NCBI RefSeq assembly: GCF_051251695.1
Contig: NZ_JBPOEU010000015.1
Span: 24,841-88,840 of the forward strand
Source: Maritalea sp051251695
GTDB lineage: Bacteria > Pseudomonadota > Alphaproteobacteria > Rhizobiales > Devosiaceae
DNA length: 64,000 nt
Direction of reading: 5' to 3'
The notes below the pieces were generated by a model. That model did no database searches and was not told the origin of the DNA. It was given only the letters and a program-made list of their open reading frames with translations. Both the position numbers and the translations under genes were made by a program. Position 1 is the stretch's first letter. Every line of letters begins with the position of its first letter. Positions 24,962 through 33,256 of this stretch are shown in pieces.

Positions 24962-25414
24962 ATGCGAGACAAACTCAGCCAAGCGCTCAAAGTAGCGCTA
25001 AAAGCGCGCGATACACGTCGGACTTCGACTTACCGCTTAATCAATGCTGCGATCAAGGATCGCGACATTGAAGCGCGTGGCAAAGGTAAAGAGCCAGTGA
25101 GCGAACAAGAGATTTTGCAAATCATGCAAAAGATGGTGAAGCAGCGTGAAGAGTCTGCCACTGTTTATGCTGAAAATGATCGTCCAGAACTGGCTCAACA
25201 AGAGCGTGAAGAGATCGTCGTTATTCAGGAGTTTTTGCCTCAGCCATTAAACGACGATGAGTTGCAGGCGGCAATTGCTGCAGCCATCGCGGAAACTGGC
25301 GCAGAAGGTTTGCGCGACATGGGTAAAGTTGTCGGCATATTAAAAGCCAAATATCCAGGTCGGATCGATTTTGGCCACGCTTCAAAGTCAGTGAAAGCGG
25401 CGTTGAACGGATAA
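24962..25414 (+). CDS. GatB/YqeY domain-containing protein
   Basis: The 150-aa all-helical YqeY-like protein has RDTRRTSTYRLINAAIKD at the start, an AQQEREEIVVIQEFLPQPL centre and DMGKVVGILKAKYPGRIDF near the end. The domain resembles the tRNA-binding tail of GatB, but the role of free-standing YqeY is unproven. It lies between divergent carA and dnaG-rpoD. Confidence 0.92.
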   Translation: MRDKLSQALKVALKARDTRRTSTYRLINAAIKDRDIEARGKGKEPVSEQEILQIMQKMVKQREESATVYAENDRPELAQQEREEIVVIQEFLPQPLNDDELQAAIAAAIAETGAEGLRDMGKVVGILKAKYPGRIDFGHASKSVKAALNG

Positions 25415-25444
25415 TCCATTTGGGAGCCATATACAATTGGGGCC

Positions 25445-26650
25445 ATGCACATGAGACAACTCGCAGTTACATTTTTGGTTTTCGTACTGTTCGTTTTTGG
25501 CGCACAGGCGCAAGAGCAGGGCCAATTCGACCAAATATTGTTGGATGAAGGTTTGGCTCCGGCAGCGGAATATCTGGATACATTGCCACAAGAGCCGCGC
25601 ACCCAGTTTTTGCGCGGGGCAGTTGAAACACTGATGGCGATCGAATTTATCCTGCAAGAGCGTTATAGTTCATATGCGGGACAATTGCCGTTTGTGCCGG
25701 GTGGGCGCACAATTTTGCGGACCAACCCAAACGCTGAATTTGATCCTGCTTTTGTTGAAGTCGCGCTAACCGGCGCGATTGAGCGATTGAAAACGGCCCA
25801 AGCAACGCTTGAACAGGTCGCGGGAAAAGAATTTGTCGCGCCGGTCGATCTGAACAATGTTTGGTTTGATATTGACAAAGACGGCATTCGGACCGACGAC
25901 GAGTCTATTAGCGGATTTTTGGGCGCGGCGATTGATGTCAAAGTGATGTCTTTTAAGCTTCCAGTTGTAAAATTTGACAGTGCTGATGCCTATTGGTTGC
26001 TCGCCTATGTTCATGTGCTGCAAGGCATGTCGGAAATGGTGCTTTCTGTTGATCCAACAACCGCCATCTCGAAAGTGTGGACCGGTCGTCAGCAAATGGA
26101 AGCGATGGGCGTTGTCGTTCGTGACCCGATTTTGGGTGAAGAAAATCTGATCGACACAATAGCTATTGTTGTGACGGCATTGCATGGCAAGCCAGAAAAA
26201 GCACGTACTCAACTTGCGTTGGCTCATTTTAAAGAAATGATCGCCTTCAATGCAGCATTTTGGCAAACACTTGAATTTGAAACTGACAATGACGCGGAAT
26301 GGCTGCCGAACAGCAAGCAGACCTCGGCTTTTGGGGTTAAAGTTGATGCTGAAATGGCGCTCGGCTGGCAGGCAGTTTTGGGTGAAATGTCTGCCGTTCT
26401 TGAAGGTGAGGCGCTTATTCCGTTTTGGCGGGTTCGTGCTTCAATAGACGGCGCATCGGATACACAAGTTGGCGTCAATTTCGCCAAACTCATGAATGAT
26501 CCGGGCGACTTTGATCTGTTACTGTTGGTACATGGCGCTGCTTTGGCTCCGTATTTAGAACGTGGTCGGGTCATCGATAATTCTATATTCCAAAGATTTT
26601 CTAGATTGACCGGGGGGCAGACTGGACTGTTTGCCCTTTGGTTTAACTAG
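25445..26650 (+). CDS. Exported protein with an EF-hand loop, unknown function
   Basis: The 401-aa protein has a Sec signal peptide (residues 1 to about 22, ending AQAQ) and no other TM segment. A canonical 12-residue EF-hand-type loop, DIDKDGIRTDDE, spans 142-153. The rest is largely helical with a tryptophan-rich C-terminal half. I do not recognise a named family. It follows the YqeY gene by 30 bp and may share its transcript. Calcium binding is inferred from the loop alone. Confidence 0.75.
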   Translation: MHMRQLAVTFLVFVLFVFGAQAQEQGQFDQILLDEGLAPAAEYLDTLPQEPRTQFLRGAVETLMAIEFILQERYSSYAGQLPFVPGGRTILRTNPNAEFDPAFVEVALTGAIERLKTAQATLEQVAGKEFVAPVDLNNVWFDIDKDGIRTDDESISGFLGAAIDVKVMSFKLPVVKFDSADAYWLLAYVHVLQGMSEMVLSVDPTTAISKVWTGRQQMEAMGVVVRDPILGEENLIDTIAIVVTALHGKPEKARTQLALAHFKEMIAFNAAFWQTLEFETDNDAEWLPNSKQTSAFGVKVDAEMALGWQAVLGEMSAVLEGEALIPFWRVRASIDGASDTQVGVNFAKLMNDPGDFDLLLLVHGAALAPYLERGRVIDNSIFQRFSRLTGGQTGLFALWFN

Positions 26651-26706
26651 GGTCCAGACTCTAAACTGCATTCTAGTAAGAATTCTTCGCACGAACGGAT
26701 AACCTC

Positions 26707-27207
26707 ATGGCTGATACCAAGTTGGTGAGCGCAGATGACTGCGCAGCCCTATTGGCATTTGAATTGCGCAATGCGGAATTTTTTGCTGCATTTGTGCCGC
26801 CTCGACCACCTAAAATGTTGACGAGTGAGGGCATGGCGAGCGCTATTGATGCGCTTGTGCGGGAAATTGATGCGGGTGAAGGCAAGTACTATGTCGCCTA
26901 TTTAGAAGATCAAATTGTGGGTCGGCTGAACATTAGTTTTGAAGGTGATCGAGCTGAGTTCGGCTATCGGGTAGGCGAAGAATATTGCGGAAAAGGCTTC
27001 GCGTCTGAGTTTGTGAAGTTTGGGCTAATGCAAATTTCGTCAAACTCACTTGCGAAAGTTGCCCATGCTCATGCGCTATCTTCCAATCCAGCATCCATTC
27101 ATGTCTTGCAAAAATGTGGGTTCACCCAAACGCACATAGTTAAAGATGGAGCCAAAGAAGTTGGCTTTGACGGCGATATCGTGTTTTTTGAACGCGCTGT
27201 GGACTGA
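26707..27207 (+). CDS. GNAT acetyltransferase (RimJ/RimL-like)
   Basis: The 166-aa GNAT shows a RimJ/RimL-type layout: FELRNAEFFAAFVPPRPP early, then EFGYRVGEEYCGKGFASEFVKF (acetyl-CoA loop) and SIHVLQKCGFTQT. Such proteins acetylate protein N-termini or small molecules, and the substrate is unknown. It sits 56 bp after the exported EF-hand gene and 61 bp before dnaG. Confidence 0.85.
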   Translation: MADTKLVSADDCAALLAFELRNAEFFAAFVPPRPPKMLTSEGMASAIDALVREIDAGEGKYYVAYLEDQIVGRLNISFEGDRAEFGYRVGEEYCGKGFASEFVKFGLMQISSNSLAKVAHAHALSSNPASIHVLQKCGFTQTHIVKDGAKEVGFDGDIVFFERAVD

Positions 27208-27268
27208 ACACCTTAAAGTGCAATTCCATCACTTGCGCTTTGCCCCTCTTGCCCCTTAGATTGTGTCG

Positions 27269-29221
27269 ATGCGGTTTACAGATCAATTTTTAGACGACAT
27301 TCGGGATCGAATTTCGATCTCCCAAGTTGTGGGAGAGCAAGTCGTATGGGACAAGAAGAAGTCCCAGCCGCAAAAAGGTGATTTTTGGGCTTGCTGCCCA
27401 TTTCATGGCGAGAAGACACCTAGTTTTCATGCAGATGACCGCCGTGGGCGTTATCATTGTTTTGGCTGTGGTGTTTCGGGCGATCATTTTCGGTTTCTAG
27501 TTGAAAAATCAGGTTTGAGTTTTCCTGAGGCTGTTGAAAAGCTTGCCGGCCAGGCAGGCATTCCAATGCCAGCGCGTGATGCGCAAGCCGAAGCGCGGGA
27601 CATTAAGCGCAAGTCGCTGTTCGACGTGATGGATTTGGCCGCGAGCTATTTCGAGCAGGCATTGGCGGCAAATGTGGGTGCGCGGGCACGAGGATATTTG
27701 CATGAGCGCGGCGTGCTGCCAAAATTTCAAAACATGTTCCGCTTGGGATTTGCGCCAGATAGTCGCAACGGGCTGAAAGAGTATCTCGCCTCAAACGGCG
27801 TTACAGCCAAAGAAATGATTGATTGCGGCCTTTTGGTTTCAGGCGATGATATTGCGGTGCCGTTTGATCGGTTTCGCAATCGCTTGATGTTCCCAATCAA
27901 TGATTTTCGAGGTCGTGTTGTTGCGTTTGGTGGGCGGGCCATGTCGCCGGAGGCGCGGGCAAAATATCTCAATTCGCCAGAAACAGAGCTCTTTCATAAG
28001 CGGCGCACCCTTTATAACGGCCAAATGGCACGCCAAGCATCCCATGACGGCAAACCACTGATTGTTGTTGAGGGCTATATGGATGTTATCGCGCTGGTGC
28101 AGGCTGGATTTGAAGGGGCTGTCGCGCCCCTTGGTACAGCGCTGACGGAGGAACATCTGGGTCTTTTATGGAAAATGGCAGACAGTCCTGTGCTTTGTTT
28201 TGACGGGGACGTTGCTGGGCAACGCGCCGCATCCAAGTCGATGGACATCATGCTGCCGATGCTGAAACCTGGCGTTTCTGCCAAAATTGCGACGCTGCCT
28301 GACGGTGTAGACCCTGACGATTTGATTCAAAAAGAGGGCCGCAAAGGGTTCGAGGACTTGCTTGGAAGTGCGACACCGCTTTCCGAGGCAGTTTGGGAAC
28401 GTGAAACGCGCAGCGTAAATGCCGATACGCCTGAGGCCAAAGCCGCGCTCGAACACCGCCTTAGGGGCATTGCGAACGAGATAGGCGATAAGTCCGTCAG
28501 CAAACATTATGGGCAGGCGTTTAACGACAAACTCTATAAGTATTTTCGTCCGCAACGTCAGTATACGGGCAAATATACAGGTGGCAGTAACCAGAACAAT
28601 TCCGGCTTTCGGCGTGATGCAGGACGTGACGCACGCGGCGCGGTGAGTGTTGGGCGAGGGGGCTATCAGCTGGGTAGTTCTTTGAAAAAAACATTGGCAC
28701 CAAATTCCGCTGCGACTGGGGTTGCATCTCGCGAAGCTGTAATCATCGCTGGCTTGGTCAATCACCCGGAACTCGTTGAGCGTCATTTAGAAGATTTGGC
28801 TGAAATTGATCTGACTTCCAATGTGGTGCGGCGCATTTTGGACGTCGTCATGTCGCAAGTGACAGCAAATCCTGAGATTGAAAATAAAGACCTTCGAACA
28901 GCGCTTGCTAAGTTCGGTTGTGAGACTGAATTGGCCCAAATCGACTATATTGTGCGCCAGCAGGGCATATGGCAGGTCACCCCGGAAGCTGACAGTCAGG
29001 ACGCTGAGGTTGGATTAAATCACGCTTTGGCCTTGCATTATAAATCACATCGCTTAAATAGAGAACTTAAAGCAGCCGAATTGGCGCTGGGCAGTGACCC
29101 GAGCGAAGAGTCGTATGAAAGGCTGCGTGACATCCAGAACCAGATTACCAGTGTTGATGGCACTGAGGCTCTGATTGAGGGATTTGGTTCGTTATCTGGG
29201 CGCTCGACGCGGGATCTTTAA
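27269..29221 (+). CDS. dnaG: DNA primase
   Basis: The product of about 650 aa has the N-terminal CHCC zinc finger (ACCPFHGEKTPSF, YHCFGCGVSGDHF), the RNA-polymerase core with FGGRAMSPEARAKYLNSPET and TOPRIM residues VVEGYMDVIAL and CFDGDVAGQRAA, and a C-terminal DnaB-binding helical domain. It makes RNA primers for replication. A GTG two codons upstream (27263) is an alternative start. No clear Shine-Dalgarno is seen at either. It precedes rpoD as in the macromolecular-synthesis arrangement, here without rpsU. Confidence 0.94.
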   Translation: MRFTDQFLDDIRDRISISQVVGEQVVWDKKKSQPQKGDFWACCPFHGEKTPSFHADDRRGRYHCFGCGVSGDHFRFLVEKSGLSFPEAVEKLAGQAGIPMPARDAQAEARDIKRKSLFDVMDLAASYFEQALAANVGARARGYLHERGVLPKFQNMFRLGFAPDSRNGLKEYLASNGVTAKEMIDCGLLVSGDDIAVPFDRFRNRLMFPINDFRGRVVAFGGRAMSPEARAKYLNSPETELFHKRRTLYNGQMARQASHDGKPLIVVEGYMDVIALVQAGFEGAVAPLGTALTEEHLGLLWKMADSPVLCFDGDVAGQRAASKSMDIMLPMLKPGVSAKIATLPDGVDPDDLIQKEGRKGFEDLLGSATPLSEAVWERETRSVNADTPEAKAALEHRLRGIANEIGDKSVSKHYGQAFNDKLYKYFRPQRQYTGKYTGGSNQNNSGFRRDAGRDARGAVSVGRGGYQLGSSLKKTLAPNSAATGVASREAVIIAGLVNHPELVERHLEDLAEIDLTSNVVRRILDVVMSQVTANPEIENKDLRTALAKFGCETELAQIDYIVRQQGIWQVTPEADSQDAEVGLNHALALHYKSHRLNRELKAAELALGSDPSEESYERLRDIQNQITSVDGTEALIEGFGSLSGRSTRDL

Positions 29222-29404
29222 GTGAAAGATTACGGTCGGCGTTTTTGTGCATCTGACGTTAAGTTATTGCATTTGGTAACGAAACTGAAACCATGATTGT
29301 TGTATTCCCTTAGGGGATTTAACGGCAATCGCCCCTGTCTCGGCTTTGTTGTCTCACCATATATTCTCGGCAATTTTGCCGGCTACCCGTTCAGGAGAAC
29401 ATGA

Positions 29405-31459
29405 ATGGCGACTAAGGCTCAGAAAGAAACTGAGAAGCCAGAATCAGGCGAAGGTCAAGACGGACCCCTTCTCGATCTTTCCGCTTCTGCGGTCAAGAAA
29501 ATGATCAAGCTCGCGAAAAAACGCGGGTATGTGACTTATGACGAACTCAATGAGGTGATGCCTTCAAACGAAGTGTCATCCGAACAAATTGAGGACATAA
29601 TGGCGATGCTTTCAGAAATGGGCATCTCTGTTATCGAAGAAGATGAAGTAGAGGAACACGAGGCCGAACAACGCGCCAAAACAGGTACAGAGGTTGCAGT
29701 TGCAACCGGTACGGCAGTTGCTTCGAAATCGAACGCTCGCGAAGGTTCTGACAGAACTGATGATCCGGTGCGCATGTATTTGCGCGAAATGGGCACAGTT
29801 GAGTTATTGAGCCGCGAAGGCGAGATAGCGATTGCCAAGCGTATCGAGGCGGGTCGAGAGACCATGATCGAAGGCTTGTGTGAAAGCCCCTTGACGTTCC
29901 AGGCGATTATTATCTGGCGCGATCAGTTGGCCGAAGGTGAGATTTTGTTGCGAGACATTATCGATCTGGAAGCCACATATGCTGGTCCAGATGCGAAGCC
30001 AGCTGAACCCAATGCCCATACGACAAATGGTAGACCCAATGTCTTGGCTCGCGTCCAAGCCAATGCTGAAGCTAACGCTAAAGCGGCAGAAAATGCGAAG
30101 AATGGCACCCCTGAAGATGAGAAAAAGCCAGAGGGTCAAGAAGGCGAAACCAATGACGAAGATGACGATGAAGACGACGAGTTCGAGAACAATCTCTCAT
30201 TGTCGGCAATGGAAGCTGAACTAAAGCCTCAAGTCGTTGAGATTTTTGATCTGATCGCGAGCACTTATGCAAAATTGCGTAAATTGCACGATGAGCAAGT
30301 TGAACTCAAACTCAATTCACAAGACCTTACGACCGGTAAGCAGAAAAAGCTGGCTGATCTTCATGTTGAAGTGATCAAGGAAGTTAAATCATTATCGTTG
30401 CATAACGGTCGGATTGAAGCGCTTGTTGAGCAGCTTTACGATATCAATAAAGGCCTTGTGCGTATTGAAGGTCGTCTTTTGCGGTTGGCAGAAAGCTACG
30501 GCATTAAGCGCGTTGACTTCTTGGAGCACTATCAAGGTTCTGAGCTTGATCCTGAATGGATTGATCGGGTTTCTACGTTGCCGATTGCCGGTTGGACCAA
30601 CTTTGCTATCGCTGAACGCGATATGATTGAAGAGTTGCGCGACGAGATCAAAACACTTGCCCAAGAAACTGGCGTTGATATTGCTGAATATCGTCAGCTG
30701 GTTCAAAAGGTTCAAAAAGGCGAACGCGAAGCAGCGATTGCCAAGAAGGAAATGGTTGAAGCCAACCTTCGCTTGGTTATCTCGATTGCTAAGAAATACA
30801 CAAACCGTGGGTTGCAGTTCTTGGATCTTATTCAAGAGGGCAATATTGGTTTGATGAAGGCCGTTGATAAGTTTGAATATCGTCGAGGCTATAAATTCTC
30901 GACCTATGCAACATGGTGGATCCGTCAAGCGATCACCCGTTCAATTGCCGACCAAGCGCGTACGATCCGTATTCCGGTACACATGATCGAAACGATCAAT
31001 AAGATTGTGCGGACATCACGTCAGATGTTGCACGAAATTGGTCGCGAGCCGACACCAGAGGAATTGAGCGAAAAGCTTCAAATGCCTTTGGATAAGGTGC
31101 GCAAGGTATTGAAGATTGCAAAAGAACCTATCTCTTTGGAAACGCCAATCGGTGATGAGGAAGACAGCAATCTTGGCGACTTCATTCCGGATAGCAATGC
31201 GATACAGCCAATTGATGCGGCGATCCAGTCGAACTTGCGCGAAACAACAACGCGGGTTCTCGCTTCGCTTACACCGCGTGAAGAACGTGTGTTGCGGATG
31301 CGCTTTGGTATCGGCATGAACACCGACCATACGCTGGAAGAAGTTGGCCAGCAATTTAGCGTGACACGGGAACGTATTCGTCAGATTGAGGCGAAGGCTT
31401 TGCGCAAGTTGAAGCATCCAAGTCGTAGCCGCAAATTGCGGTCTTTCTTGGACAACTAG
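29405..31459 (+). CDS. rpoD: RNA polymerase sigma factor RpoD (sigma-70)
   Basis: The 684-aa primary sigma factor has region 1.1 near the N-terminus, a long acidic non-conserved insert (about 195-270), region 2 with YATWWIRQAITRSIADQART, and region 4 with LTPREERVLRMRFGI and RERIRQIEAKALRKL. It recognises housekeeping promoters. AGGAGA serves the ATG at 29405. A second ATG at 29401, overlapping out of frame, opens a four-codon mini-ORF ending TAA. A terminator follows 22 bp after the stop. Confidence 0.96.
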   Translation: MATKAQKETEKPESGEGQDGPLLDLSASAVKKMIKLAKKRGYVTYDELNEVMPSNEVSSEQIEDIMAMLSEMGISVIEEDEVEEHEAEQRAKTGTEVAVATGTAVASKSNAREGSDRTDDPVRMYLREMGTVELLSREGEIAIAKRIEAGRETMIEGLCESPLTFQAIIIWRDQLAEGEILLRDIIDLEATYAGPDAKPAEPNAHTTNGRPNVLARVQANAEANAKAAENAKNGTPEDEKKPEGQEGETNDEDDDEDDEFENNLSLSAMEAELKPQVVEIFDLIASTYAKLRKLHDEQVELKLNSQDLTTGKQKKLADLHVEVIKEVKSLSLHNGRIEALVEQLYDINKGLVRIEGRLLRLAESYGIKRVDFLEHYQGSELDPEWIDRVSTLPIAGWTNFAIAERDMIEELRDEIKTLAQETGVDIAEYRQLVQKVQKGEREAAIAKKEMVEANLRLVISIAKKYTNRGLQFLDLIQEGNIGLMKAVDKFEYRRGYKFSTYATWWIRQAITRSIADQARTIRIPVHMIETINKIVRTSRQMLHEIGREPTPEELSEKLQMPLDKVRKVLKIAKEPISLETPIGDEEDSNLGDFIPDSNAIQPIDAAIQSNLRETTTRVLASLTPREERVLRMRFGIGMNTDHTLEEVGQQFSVTRERIRQIEAKALRKLKHPSRSRKLRSFLDN

Positions 31460-31481
31460 TCGAGCTGACAAATCGAATTTT

Positions 31482-31505
31482 AAGGGCCCTGCGGGGCCCT
31501 TTTTA
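31482..31505 (+). terminator. Rho-independent terminator of rpoD
   Basis: AGGGCCC (31483-31489) pairs with GGGCCCT (31494-31500) around loop TGCG, followed by a T run to 31505. Confidence 0.9.
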
Positions 31506-31940
31506 TTGTGCAAATTTGGTGTTTCTGATCGTCAATGTCGAGAAGCGGGTTTCCATTGCAGCCTCGCTTAGGCGAGAAGCGGCGGATTTTCTTGAACAAA
31601 CCAGACTAAGCGATTCAAATGATTCATAAATTGGGTTGAGTTCGATTACTTACGCAATAGGGCAAGTTATGCGCAACGGGTTTGGTGCCGAAATTGGATT
31701 GAGATTCAAAGCCAATGGTTTGCGTGAGTTTTTTGAATCAACTTATGAGCGCAAATATTCTTGCAACTGCTATGCCATTCGCGGCATTTTCCCGACATCC
31801 GATGTGGCCGAACAACACGGCTAAACCATCAAAAGATGATTCAATTTCAGCGACTTGTCTTGATTTGTTGAATCAATTCATAAGGATAGCAGGAACTGCT
31901 GTGCTTGGTTGTAGTTTGAAAACCCTTCCAAGGTGTGAAC
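31506..31940. other. Intergenic region after rpoD, no gene seen
   Basis: Short open frames occur on both strands, but none has a ribosome-binding site plus protein-like composition. I see nothing else supportable. Confidence 0.4.
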
Positions 31941-32003
31941 GCGGTCGCATAAAAGCGACCGCGCATGGTTTTATTGTGCATGGTTTTATTGTGCATGGTT
32001 TTT
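31941..32003. repeat. Hairpin plus 15-bp tandem repeats at the end of a membrane-protein gene
   Basis: GCGGTCGC (31941-31948) pairs with GCGACCGC (31955-31962). It abuts two exact tandem copies plus a partial third of GCATGGTTTTATTGT (about 31963-32000). The repeat overlaps the stop codon and last codons of the minus-strand gene ending at 31986. Slippage in this tract would change the protein's C-terminus. Confidence 0.6.
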
Positions 32004-32366
32004 AGGGAACCATCGCCATAGCAAAATTGAGAAAAGTGCTGCATTGAACATCGGAAATGCCGCAACGGATATACTGATGACACCGGTCGTTAAGTAATAG
32101 GCACCAGCCGCAAAATCTATGAGCTGAATGAAGATCATATTGCGGATCCAGAAGTGGTCTGGTTTTTCCTGCCGCGCCAACATTGCCATGCCAGCTCCAT
32201 AGGCGATAAAGCGACCCGCCAACATGCCCAGCATATAATTGTTGTCGATCGGTGGGGCGGACAACCCCATGAGCAAAAAGAATTGTTGAGGCATGACAAG
32301 TGTCAGCGCACCCAAGGCAAATTGAGAAATGGCGATTATCCAAAGAAGGATTTTTTGTTTAGTCAT
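31986..32366 (-). CDS. Four-TM small membrane protein (DoxX-like topology), unknown
   Basis: The product of about 126 aa from MTKQKILLW has four hydrophobic segments (about 6-28, 42-62, 72-92 and 97-117). No named family is certain. The size and layout resemble small DoxX/DUF4345-like membrane proteins. Its last codons run into a 15-bp tandem repeat. An ATG four codons upstream (32378) also has a reasonable AAGGAA site. It is divergent from an HxlR regulator that probably controls it. Confidence 0.65.
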   Translation of the reverse strand: MTKQKILLWIIAISQFALGALTLVMPQQFFLLMGLSAPPIDNNYMLGMLAGRFIAYGAGMAMLARQEKPDHFWIRNMIFIQLIDFAAGAYYLTTGVISISVAAFPMFNAALFSILLWRWFPKNHAQ

Positions 32367-32406
32367 GAAAGGCTCCATTGTTTCCTTGCCATGATCTAAC
32401 TTATGA

Positions 32407-32441
32407 ACTATACAAAAGGAAGTAGTTACCAAAAGTATAGT
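32407..32441. promoter_or_regulatory. Inverted-repeat operator candidate in divergent HxlR promoter
   Basis: ACTATAC (32407-32413) and GTATAGT (32435-32441) form a 7-bp inverted repeat with a 21-bp spacer between the divergent membrane-protein and HxlR genes. The same ACTATAC heptamer lies in the promoter of the tandem HxlR-like gene at 7003-7009. Confidence 0.5.
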
Positions 32442-32467
32442 GTTATTTTGTTGGAAACAGGTGCGCC

Positions 32468-32791
32468 ATGTTGAAAGATAATTGTGATGAAAGTTGTCCC
32501 GTTGCGCGGGCGAATGGTGTGTTGGGCGGCAAGTGGACGACGCTGATCATCCGCGATCTTTTGTCGGGCAAGAAGCGTTATTCTGAATTGCAGCGTTCGT
32601 TGGTTGGGATAAGTCCCAGAATGTTGGCGCAGCGTTTGTCGGATCTTGATGCAGCGGGGATCGTTTCCAAAACCATATATCCAACGGTTCCGCCAAAAAC
32701 GGAATATGAACTGACAGAGTTGGGGGGAAGTGCCCACAACGTGATTGGTGCGATGGCAAAGTTCGGGCAGATATTGGCAGCGCGTGACTGA
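32468..32791 (+). CDS. HxlR-family transcriptional regulator
   Basis: The 107-aa single winged-helix HxlR protein has CPVARANGVLGGKWTTLIIR, SPRMLAQRLSDLDAAGIVSK and YELTELG. Conserved Cys6 and Cys10 in the N-terminal arm resemble redox- or electrophile-sensing HxlR members (YodB/HypR type). It is divergent from the four-TM protein gene, with an inverted repeat between them. Confidence 0.88.
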   Translation: MLKDNCDESCPVARANGVLGGKWTTLIIRDLLSGKKRYSELQRSLVGISPRMLAQRLSDLDAAGIVSKTIYPTVPPKTEYELTELGGSAHNVIGAMAKFGQILAARD

Positions 32792-32829
32792 TAGGTTATG
32801 CAGGGACCTAAATTGAAACGGAGGCGCAT

Positions 32830-33120
32830 ATGTCATTTTTGAAAAAACTATTTGGGTTGGGTGGGGACGACGCAGCGCCGGGCGAGCCCAAGATATTGAG
32901 TGAAGAAACCCACGAAGGGTATCTCATCAAAGCCAAAGAAATGAAGGTTGGTTCAGAATACCAATTGGCCGGAACGATCGAAAAAGAAATCAATGGCGAG
33001 TTGAAAACCTCCACGTTTATTCGCGCAGATCGTTTGGCAAGTGCTGAGATGGTGAGCAGTGCGGCCATCAACAAAGCAAAGCAAATCATCAAGGAGCAAG
33101 GCGACCGCCTTTTTGATTAA
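32830..33120 (+). CDS. HlyU-family protein
   Basis: The 96-aa HlyU-type protein (MSFLKKLFG, then LIKAKEMKVGSEYQLAGTIEKE) ends with IRADRLASAEMVSSAA. The family is named after the Vibrio HlyU activator, but short alphaproteobacterial members are uncharacterised and this one has no evident helix-turn-helix. GGAGG precedes the ATG. It may be co-transcribed with the HxlR gene 38 bp upstream. Confidence 0.8.
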   Translation: MSFLKKLFGLGGDDAAPGEPKILSEETHEGYLIKAKEMKVGSEYQLAGTIEKEINGELKTSTFIRADRLASAEMVSSAAINKAKQIIKEQGDRLFD

Positions 33121-33256
33121 GTTGATGCGGCTGACTTTTTGATTTTACTGACCGGTACGAGATAATAGGTGACAGGCGTCGCTATTTGATCAACGTTAGA
33201 GTGTAGTATCGACCCATAGGGTATTGCATTCCCCGTTTGCATTAATTGCGATTTTT

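Noticed and set aside
31636..31824. 62-codon plus-strand ORF after rpoD
   Set aside because: No ribosome-binding site or recognisable family; composition is not convincing.
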